Assembly (NCBI GenBank): GCA_030429685.1
Contig: JAUIEY010000140.1
Coordinates: forward strand, 1-5,422
Origin: Gammaproteobacteria bacterium
Lineage (GTDB): Bacteria; Pseudomonadota; Gammaproteobacteria; Steroidobacterales; GCA-2729495
Direction of reading: 5' to 3'
DNA: 5,422 nt
The notes beneath the pieces are model-generated. The model was not told where the DNA came from. It worked only from the letters and a program-made list of their open reading frames with translations, and did no database searches. Position numbers and translations under genes: made by a program. Positions 1 through 4,410 of the stretch are shown here, piece after piece (positions within the stretch are counted from its first letter, which is position 1; every line of letters begins with the position of its first letter).

Positions 1-1317
1 GATATGGCGCCCGAACCAGAAAAACCCGACCACGCCCAGCAGCATATTGGATGCCGCCGAAGCGACGAAAATACCGTTGAGGCCGATCAGCCACTGCCCC
101 AGAAACGCCAGCGGCAAAAACACCAGCAACGCGCGGGACGCGGAAATGACCAGCCCCGGCAGCGGGAAGCCGACGCCGTTAAATGCCGCACAGGTTGACA
201 TCACCATGCCGTAACCGCCATAGCTGATCGCCATGATCCACAAATACTGCCTGGCGACCTGCCGGATAACTTCAGTATCACTGAACAGCCCCGCCAGTCC
301 GGGAGCCAGAAATGCCATGACCAGCGCAAGAAACAGACCATACTTGAGACAAAAGCTGCCAATCACCCGGCGCGCTGCATCGATCCGGTCATACTTTCTG
401 GCGGCGTAGTTCTGGCCCATGAAAGGTGAAGTCACCGCTGACAGCGCATAGAACGCGATTAACGCCATTGGTTCGACCCGCGCACCCACACCGAAACCGG
501 CAACAGCATCCACCCCGTAGGCTGCAATCATGGCAACCGCGATCCCGTTGGCTACCGGCACGATGGCGTTGGTCACCATTGCCGGCAACCCTATGTAAAG
601 CATGCGCCGCCAGGACTCGATGATATTTGCCACGGCCGTAAACGGCGTGGCAAAGACCCGCAAACTGAAATGCAGATAGGTCAGTGTACCGACCAGCACG
701 ATAAGGTTGGCAAGCAACGTGGCAATAGCTGCACCGGCAATTTCCAGGCGCGGAAATCCAAGCAACCCGAAAATAAACAGTGGATCCAGTATCGCGTTAA
801 TAACGGCCGCCAGCGTAATAATCTTGCCTTCCAGCAAAGTATTGCCGCGCGCCCGGATAGCTGAGCAACAGGTCCAGGTAATAGCCGATGCCGGCGCCGA
901 CCAGTACCAGATGCCCATGTAGTCATGCACAAATGGCATCACGGCGTCGGTAGCGCCGAGCATGCGAAACACCGGCTCAATACTGACAACCCCGATCAGG
1001 CAAAGCAGCAGACTTACCAGGCACGCAAGCAAAGCGGTATCAGTAGTCTGGCGTCGGGCACCCTTTTCATCGTTGCTGCCGACAGCACGGGAAATACAGG
1101 ACGCCGCGCCCGCCTCGAAGCCGATAATGATGCTGCTCATCAGCCAGATCACCGGGAAGGTGAAACTGATGGCTGCCAGCGGCAAGTCACCAAGCTGCGA
1201 CACAAAAAACAGGTCAACGGCATCAAAGGAAATGATCGCCACAAGCCCGAGGCCCATGGGAATAGCCTGACGGCGCAGGTGGGGCGCGACCGGCCCCGTG
1301 GTCAGATCGGTGGACAA
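1..1317 (-). CDS. MATE-family efflux transporter (C-terminus cut by window edge)
   Basis: Inner-membrane multidrug and toxic-compound extrusion antiporter, expected to expel cationic drugs or metabolites using a Na+ or H+ gradient. The frame is open from the left edge to a stop at 1366-1368 and gives 439 residues, nearly the usual 440-470, so only a short C-terminal piece is missing. The start chosen is TTG at 1317-1315: GAGG (1329-1326) lies 8 nt upstream and the protein then opens with the family-like STDLTTGPVAPHLRR. The first in-frame ATG (1257-1255) is residue 21, leaves that segment out, and is less likely. MATE hallmarks are FFVSQLGDLPLAA near residues 37-49, DPLFIFG around residue 175, and in the second half GARVEPMALIAFYALSAV followed by PFMGQNY. 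Long hydrophobic stretches fit the 12-helix fold, with two pseudo-repeated halves. The family call is firm; subfamily and substrate cannot be told from sequence. It is divergent from the gene at 1522 and alone on its strand here. Confidence 0.93.
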   Translation of the reverse strand, partial: MSTDLTTGPVAPHLRRQAIPMGLGLVAIISFDAVDLFFVSQLGDLPLAAISFTFPVIWLMSSIIIGFEAGAASCISRAVGSNDEKGARRQTTDTALLACLVSLLLCLIGVVSIEPVFRMLGATDAVMPFVHDYMGIWYWSAPASAITWTCCSAIRARGNTLLEGKIITLAAVINAILDPLFIFGLLGFPRLEIAGAAIATLLANLIVLVGTLTYLHFSLRVFATPFTAVANIIESWRRMLYIGLPAMVTNAIVPVANGIAVAMIAAYGVDAVAGFGVGARVEPMALIAFYALSAVTSPFMGQNYAARKYDRIDAARRVIGSFCLKYGLFLALVMAFLAPGLAGLFSDTEVIRQVARQYLWIMAISYGGYGMVMSTCAAFNGVGFPLPGLVISASRALLVFLPLAFLGQWLIGLNGIFVASAASNMLLGVVGFFWFGRHI

Positions 1318-1325
1318 CGCTGATG

Positions 1326-1329
1326 CCTC
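1326..1329 (-). promoter_or_regulatory. Ribosome binding site deciding the TTG start of the MATE gene
   Basis: GAGG on the minus strand sits 8 nt before TTG at 1317-1315. The in-frame ATG at 1257-1255 has no comparable purine-rich site close upstream, only CGTCAGGCTATTCCC. This, together with the conserved-looking N-terminal residues gained, favours the TTG start. Confidence 0.55.
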
Positions 1330-1336
1330 GGAAACG

Positions 1337-1355
1337 GGTGCACGGAACGTGCACC
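1337..1355. repeat. Perfect inverted repeat (8-bp arms, 3-nt loop) upstream of the MATE gene
   Basis: GGTGCACG at 1337-1344 and CGTGCACC at 1348-1355 are exact reverse complements around GAA. The element ends 7 nt before the GAGG ribosome site of the MATE gene and lies about 165 nt upstream of the gene at 1522. It could be an operator for a dimeric repressor or an mRNA hairpin controlling translation of the transporter. It is not a terminator, because no T-tract follows on either strand. The symmetry is directly visible; the role is inference. Confidence 0.45.
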
Positions 1356-1510
1356 GTAAAGCGCGTTATTGTGCCAGACCCGGCATGGCCGGCGAAAGCT
1401 GCCTGTGTCGTGCCGGCTGCCGCTGACTGTGCAGCCTGCTAAACTGGCGACGCAGCATTGCCAGTGCATGCAAGGCATATGGGCAAGAAATAAAACAAGG
1501 GATATTGGCA

Positions 1511-1515
1511 AGGAG
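1511..1515 (+). promoter_or_regulatory. Shine-Dalgarno site fixing the start at 1522
   Basis: AGGAG lies 6 nt before ATG 1522-1524. It is a strong site at good spacing and is the reason for shortening the open frame, which otherwise reaches back to 1369. Confidence 0.75.
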
Positions 1516-1521
1516 AACGGC

Positions 1522-1959
1522 ATGGCCGAAGCAGAAAAAACCAGTCGGCGCAGTGCGGAATTTACCGCACTGAGTTTTGTATGGCGCTTGCTGTTCAGCC
1601 TGGTGCTGGTACTGGCAACTTACAACCCGACCGGGTTTTCCTATTTTGACTGGGTCACCGCCGATGACACGGATCTGGGTGCCCTGCACTTTTTTGTCGG
1701 CATTATCCTGGTGGTGGGCTGGGTGATCCTCTGGGTCGCGACCTGGCGTGCGCTTGAGACCCTGGGCGTGATTCTCGCCGCGGTCGTCATTGCAGCGCTG
1801 GTCTGGCTGCTGGTTGATCTGGGCCTGCTGGATACCGGCAGTTCCGTTACCCTGCGCTGGGTGATACTGATCGGTCTGAGCCTGCTTCTCAGTATAGGCC
1901 TGTCCTGGTCGCATATCTGGCGGCGCCTGACCGGCCAGCTGGAAGTCGACGAGGACTGA
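1522..1959 (+). CDS. Small four-helix inner-membrane protein, DUF6524-like
   Basis: A 145-residue hydrophobic protein with no known biochemical role. Four membrane segments are visible at about residues 15-34, 53-74, 79-99 and 110-131. The N-terminus is short and basic-polar (MAEAEKTSRR) and the C-terminus acidic (EVDED). The segment ending ATYNPTGFSYFDW after the first helix is what I associate with the DUF6524 family of Pseudomonadota; this is recalled, not searched. The frame stays open upstream to 1369, but ATG at 1522 is chosen because AGGAG (1511-1515) precedes it by 6 nt and because the extra upstream residues (MCQTRHGRR...) look like translated spacer. It is divergent from the MATE gene and converges on the methyltransferase with 22 bp between stops. 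No cysteine pair, heme ligand pattern or catalytic motif stands out, so no function is assigned. Confidence 0.82.
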   Translation: MAEAEKTSRRSAEFTALSFVWRLLFSLVLVLATYNPTGFSYFDWVTADDTDLGALHFFVGIILVVGWVILWVATWRALETLGVILAAVVIAALVWLLVDLGLLDTGSSVTLRWVILIGLSLLLSIGLSWSHIWRRLTGQLEVDED

Positions 1960-1981
1960 CGCCAACCATCCGGCCTGCTGG

Positions 1982-2938
1982 CTAGCGGTAACGCAGCCGC
2001 TTGCAGAATTTCACGGCACAAACGTTGCAGCGCGCATCGGCAATACAGATATTGCCACGCTGCTTGTCAGCAAAAACGTTCAGCAATTCGCGCACCTGGT
2101 CGGCGGCTTCCCCGCCCCGCTCCGCCAGTTCACCGATAACCGCCGGGATGTCCGCGACCGGCACGGCCTCGTGGCGCAACCCCAGCCGGCCCGGCCCCAG
2201 AATCAGGGCCATAAGCTCAGGATCGACATCTTCCCCACCCGCCGTATCGGCACTGACGTCATTGTCAGCCAGCGTGGTACGGATCTGCTGCAACAACTCC
2301 TGCGGCTGGCGCCATGCCTGATTGGGCTTAAACCAGTAGTAAGCCTGTGCCATACCGCCGCCCACTGACGGTGGCAGCGATTCAAAATGCTCCACGGCGA
2401 AAAAGCGTTCCTGCAGATCGGGTGCGAAAAAAGTCTTGATGTCTTCACGGCTGACCCGGGTGGGGCCGTAATCCCCGTTGGACTGACCCGGAAACAGGGG
2501 GTGCCAGTGCAGCAACACGAATTCGCCTGCGTCGCCGACCGCCTGCATCACCACCTCACGGTAGTTGGCATAGCGCACCGGATCCATGTTGTGCAGCAGC
2601 CCGTGATCGAGAACCAGATCATAGGCGTGCGGCGGCTGCCACTGGGTAATGTCGGCCTCTACCGCCGTCACCGCCACGCCGGCATGTGCGGCGCGCTGCT
2701 GCGTAAACTCTAGCGCCTTGGGAACAAAATCCAGACTGGTGACATCCCAGCCCTGCTGTGCCAGAAATACCGAGTCCGTGCCGGCGCCGCAACCAATATC
2801 GAGCGCCCTGCCGGGCTTGCGCCGGCGGCAAATTTCCGCCAGAAACAGCGTTGGCTCGTCATGCGCCCAGGGCAGATCTTCCCAGCTTCCGGCCCATTCA
2901 TAGGTATTCAGGAAGGTATCTTTCTCGTGAGTATTCAT
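1982..2938 (-). CDS. Class I SAM-dependent methyltransferase with Cys-rich C-terminal extension
   Basis: Cytosolic methyltransferase of the Rossmann-fold class, 318 residues; the methyl acceptor is unknown. The N-terminal ~200 residues form the catalytic domain. A lead-in NTYEWAGSWEDLPWAHDEPT (11-30) resembles TehB/thiopurine-type methyltransferases. Motif I is LDIGCGAGT (46-54), the acidic end of strand 2 is D70, EADI (94-97) should contact the adenine, and motif IV is YDLVLDHGLLHNM (106-118). Residues ~205-318 are not part of that fold. They hold a helical Glu/Ala-rich stretch and end in a basic tail with four cysteines (C298, C304, C307, C312), possibly a metal site. Start ATG 2938-2936 has only a weak ribosome site (GGTAG), but no better start is seen. 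It is divergent from the reductase at 2973 across 34 bp and convergent with the gene ending at 1959. The fold is certain; the specific reaction cannot be named. Confidence 0.9.
   Translation of the reverse strand: MNTHEKDTFLNTYEWAGSWEDLPWAHDEPTLFLAEICRRRKPGRALDIGCGAGTDSVFLAQQGWDVTSLDFVPKALEFTQQRAAHAGVAVTAVEADITQWQPPHAYDLVLDHGLLHNMDPVRYANYREVVMQAVGDAGEFVLLHWHPLFPGQSNGDYGPTRVSREDIKTFFAPDLQERFFAVEHFESLPPSVGGGMAQAYYWFKPNQAWRQPQELLQQIRTTLADNDVSADTAGGEDVDPELMALILGPGRLGLRHEAVPVADIPAVIGELAERGGEAADQVRELLNVFADKQRGNICIADARCNVCAVKFCKRLRYR
2039..2056. repeat. Perfect 7-bp stem, 4-nt loop inside the methyltransferase 3' end
   Basis: GGCAATA (2039-2045) and TATTGCC (2050-2056) are exact reverse complements around CAGA. 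It lies within coding sequence for the Cys-rich tail and 80 nt past the stop of the plus-strand gene ending at 1959. No T-run follows on either strand, so it is not a standard terminator. It may be chance. Confidence 0.3.
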
Positions 2939-2942
2939 GCGC

Positions 2943-2948
2943 TACCAT
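2943..2948 (+). promoter_or_regulatory. Possible -10 element for the reductase gene
   Basis: TACCAT, inside an octamer GCTACCAT (2941-2948), lies 24 nt before ATG 2973. The same octamer occurs at 4342-4349 upstream of the flavin oxidoreductase gene. The upstream -35 match (TTTCTC, 16 nt away) is poor. With only 34 bp of spacer, the -35 region would have to lie inside the methyltransferase gene. Confidence 0.25.
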
Positions 2949-2960
2949 AGGCAATAAACA

Positions 2961-2965
2961 AGGAG
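2961..2965 (+). promoter_or_regulatory. Shine-Dalgarno site supporting the signal-peptide start at 2973
   Basis: AGGAG sits 7 nt before ATG 2973-2975. It matters because it places the start before the hydrophobic leader, so the signal peptide is probably really translated. The later in-frame methionines (residues 21 and 24) lie within the leader and lack such a site. Confidence 0.75.
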
Positions 2966-2972
2966 CAGCATC

Positions 2973-3854
2973 ATGCCATTCACCTCAAGCTATCGTCTAT
3001 TTCGGATATCCGCCCTGACCACGTTGTGCATAGCAATGCTTGCCATGGCAGCACCGGCTCTGGCAGGCGGGCACAAGTCAGCCGGCCAGCAGGACATTCT
3101 GTTCGACCCGGCCAAACGCAGCGAAGTTACCGGCACCGTGCTGGTCACCGGCGCCAACCGGGGCATTGGCCTGGCACTGACAAAAAACTATGCCGAGCGC
3201 GGCTGGACGGTCATTGGCACCGCGCGCAAACCGGAAAAAGCCGAAGAATTGAACGCCCTGGCGGCCAGCAACGAAAGGGTCAGCGTGGAACGCATGGACC
3301 TGCTGGATCATGCCAGCATTGATGCGCTGGCGGAAAAACTGCGTGATGTACCGATTGATGTGCTGCTGAATAACGCGGCGATTATGGGAGATGCTGCCAA
3401 ACAGGATCTGGGCAGTTATGACTACGACGAAATGGCCAAAGTTTTTGCCGTGAACGTCAGCGGCACGCTCAAGATGACGGAAGCTTTTCTTGATCATGTT
3501 GCGGCCAGCGAGCAGAAAAAAATTGTCGGCATTACCAGCGTGCAGGGCTCAATTCAGTCGCTGCGTGACCCGCTGATACCCTTTTACAAAATGAGCAAAA
3601 CTGCACTTAACATGGGCATGAGCTCAATCGCCAAAATCGCCAAACGCAAAAAGATTATTGTGGCGCTGGTATCGCCGGGTGCCGTGGATACGCGAATGAT
3701 GAATGCCGCTCTGGATCACTCAGGGTACAAAGGCCCCAATTTTATGATTACCACAGAAGAAAGTGCCGAAGCCGTGATCAACGTGATTGATCAGTACGAG
3801 CGCAAACACACCGGCATGTTTCTGGCCCACACCGGCGAAGTACTGCCCTGGTAG
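2973..3854 (+). CDS. Short-chain dehydrogenase/reductase with N-terminal signal peptide
   Basis: NAD(P)-dependent oxidoreductase of the classical SDR family, 293 residues; the substrate is unknown. The catalytic domain begins near residue 54 and is complete: cofactor motif TGANRGIG (59-66), NNAA (133-136, in place of the usual NNAG), structural Asn N161, catalytic S189, then Y205 and K209 as YKMSK, and SPGAVDT (234-240). Ahead of it is a leader of about 31 residues: a basic start with R8 and R11, a hydrophobic core (ISALTTLCIAMLAMAA), and an ALA|GG site that suits signal peptidase I. No twin-arginine motif is present. The mature protein would then be periplasmic, which is unusual for an enzyme needing NAD(P). 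A strong AGGAG site supports this start. It is divergent from the methyltransferase and converges on the zinc-ribbon gene with 9 bp between stops. The SDR fold is sure; export is predicted only. Confidence 0.94.
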   Translation: MPFTSSYRLFRISALTTLCIAMLAMAAPALAGGHKSAGQQDILFDPAKRSEVTGTVLVTGANRGIGLALTKNYAERGWTVIGTARKPEKAEELNALAASNERVSVERMDLLDHASIDALAEKLRDVPIDVLLNNAAIMGDAAKQDLGSYDYDEMAKVFAVNVSGTLKMTEAFLDHVAASEQKKIVGITSVQGSIQSLRDPLIPFYKMSKTALNMGMSSIAKIAKRKKIIVALVSPGAVDTRMMNAALDHSGYKGPNFMITTEESAEAVINVIDQYERKHTGMFLAHTGEVLPW

Positions 3855-3863
3855 TCAGCTCAT

Positions 3864-4280
3864 TTAGTGATCGTGGTCGTGCTTATGGCTGTGCTTGTGG
3901 CCATGCGAGTGGCCGTGCGAATGACCATGTGAGTGGCCGTGCGAATGACCGTGCGAATGTCCATGTGAGTGGCCGTGCTCGGCTTTCGCGGCCGGTTTCT
4001 GCTGTTTCTTTTTTGCCGGAGCCGGCTCATGCGTGTGTTCCGCATGCGGGGTTGCCGAATCAAAGGTATGGGCGAATTTAGGCCGCGTTTCGGGCTTTTT
4101 CGGTGCCTCGTCGGAATTTTTCCAGCCCTTGCCCTTAAAGTGAAAGGCCGGTGCCGAAATCAGTTTTTTCAGGGCAGCGGCACCGCATTCCGGGCAATCG
4201 GTCAGCGGCTCGGCGCCCAGCTTTTGCAGAGCATCGAAACTGTGCCCGCAGGCTTCACATTGATAGTCAAATATCGGCAT
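3864..4280 (-). CDS. FmdB-family zinc-ribbon protein with histidine-rich tail
   Basis: A 138-residue protein. Residues 1-57 match the FmdB/CxxC_CxxC zinc-ribbon family: MPIFDYQCEACGH, then LTDCPECG, ALKKLISAPAF and FKGKGW. Zinc ligands are C8, C11, C29 and C32. FmdB itself was named for regulating amide/urea use in Methylophilus; most homologues have no tested role. Residues 58-101 are a Lys/Pro/Ala-rich linker with scattered His. From 102 to the end every even residue is His (19 in 37 residues): six HGHS units, then HGHK, HSHK and HDHDH. Such tails bind Ni, Zn, Co or Cu in nickel chaperones and CDF/ZIP transporters, so metal storage or sensing is a reasonable inference. Typical FmdB proteins are about 70-110 residues, so the tail is the added part. 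ATG 4280-4278 has only a weak site (GGGA). No metal-transport or aspS-like gene neighbours it. Confidence 0.92.
   Translation of the reverse strand: MPIFDYQCEACGHSFDALQKLGAEPLTDCPECGAAALKKLISAPAFHFKGKGWKNSDEAPKKPETRPKFAHTFDSATPHAEHTHEPAPAKKKQQKPAAKAEHGHSHGHSHGHSHGHSHGHSHGHSHGHKHSHKHDHDH
3901..3972. repeat. 12-nt tandem repeat with 24-nt higher-order unit, encoding (HGHS)n
   Basis: Six consecutive 12-nt units. On the plus strand, CCATGYGAGTGG alternates with CCGTGCGAATGA at 3901-3948, giving two near-identical 24-nt copies. Then come CCGTGCGAATGT (3949-3960) and CCATGTGAGTGG (3961-3972). The units differ only at a few bases that are mostly synonymous for His, Gly and Ser. The array codes for the histidine tail and is a likely site of copy-number change by slippage. 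Confidence 0.9.
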
Positions 4281-4314
4281 TGAGGTATCCCGGACCTTCT
4301 ACAACGGGGCGCGA

Positions 4315-4323
4315 AGCATAGCA
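4315..4323 (-). promoter_or_regulatory. Possible extended -10 promoter for the zinc-ribbon gene
   Basis: On the minus strand TGCTATGCT fits the extended -10 pattern TGnTATAAT, with four of six -10 bases matching. Initiation would fall near 4308, giving a leader of about 28 nt to ATG 4280. No convincing -35 box is seen, which extended -10 promoters can tolerate. Confidence 0.35.
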
Positions 4324-4328
4324 GTTTT

Positions 4329-4340
4329 CCGGCCGGCCGG
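4329..4340. repeat. 12-bp palindrome CCGGCCGGCCGG between divergent promoter candidates
   Basis: A perfect palindrome, also readable as three CCGG copies, placed between the candidate minus-strand -10 (4315-4323) and plus-strand -10 (4341-4349). A second perfect palindrome, CGACCGGTCG, is at 4354-4363. They could be operators, methylation-rich sites, or simple GC-rich sequence. Confidence 0.35.
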
Positions 4341-4349
4341 TGCTACCAT
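4341..4349 (+). promoter_or_regulatory. Possible extended -10 promoter for the flavin oxidoreductase gene
   Basis: TGCTACCAT fits TGnTATAAT with four of six -10 bases. Initiation near 4356 would lie after the in-frame ATG at 4348, which would exclude that ATG as a start and support TTG 4411. No clear -35 box is visible. Confidence 0.3.
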
Positions 4350-4398
4350 GCGGCGACCGGTCGGGCCGCCCGCCGCCACCATTTTACCGCCTTATAAC

Positions 4399-4403
4399 GG
4401 GAG
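4399..4403 (+). promoter_or_regulatory. Shine-Dalgarno site deciding the TTG start at 4411
   Basis: GGGAG lies 7 nt before TTG 4411-4413. The alternative in-frame ATG at 4348 is preceded by GCCGGTGCTACC, which holds no ribosome site. Confidence 0.65.
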
Positions 4404-4410
4404 TAACCCA

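Noticed and set aside
925..1323. A 132-codon plus-strand open frame opposite the MATE gene, and shorter ones at 4-198, 426-623 and 670-922
   Set aside because: They are antisense to a continuous MATE coding frame and their products are Gln/Arg/His-rich with no family resemblance.
1368..1384. Sigma-54-like TGGCAC on the minus strand upstream of the MATE gene, and CACAAT as a -10 box
   Set aside because: The GC doublet needed for the -12 element is off by one base in either direction, and no -35 box matches CACAAT at 16-18 nt. I see no convincing promoter in 1356-1521 on either strand.
1380..1392. Small inverted repeat CCGGC-ATG-GCCGG in the MATE/DUF6524 spacer
   Set aside because: Five-base GC arms are expected often by chance in DNA this rich in CCGG; no promoter element or T-run is next to it.
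1366..1965. A 199-codon minus-strand open frame opposite the DUF6524-like gene
   Set aside because: Its product is Gln/Pro/His-rich low-complexity text with no domain, and the plus strand carries a coherent membrane protein with a good ribosome site.
1960..1981. Terminator between the convergent genes ending at 1959 and 1982
   Set aside because: Only very short complementary pieces (GCC/GGC) exist and there is no T-tract on either strand.
3018..3034. Cys19 in the reductase leader as a lipoprotein lipobox
   Set aside because: The residues before it (TTL) do not fit the lipobox, which needs small residues at -1 and -2; the ALA|GG site is a better cleavage site.
3078..3497. A 139-codon minus-strand open frame inside the reductase gene
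   Set aside because: It is the antisense shadow of the SDR catalytic domain; the product has no recognisable family and no ribosome site was evident.
3867..3977. Regularly spaced short repeats that could be read as a CRISPR array
   Set aside because: The 12-nt units are contiguous with no spacers, keep one reading frame, and encode the His-rich end of a clear zinc-ribbon protein.
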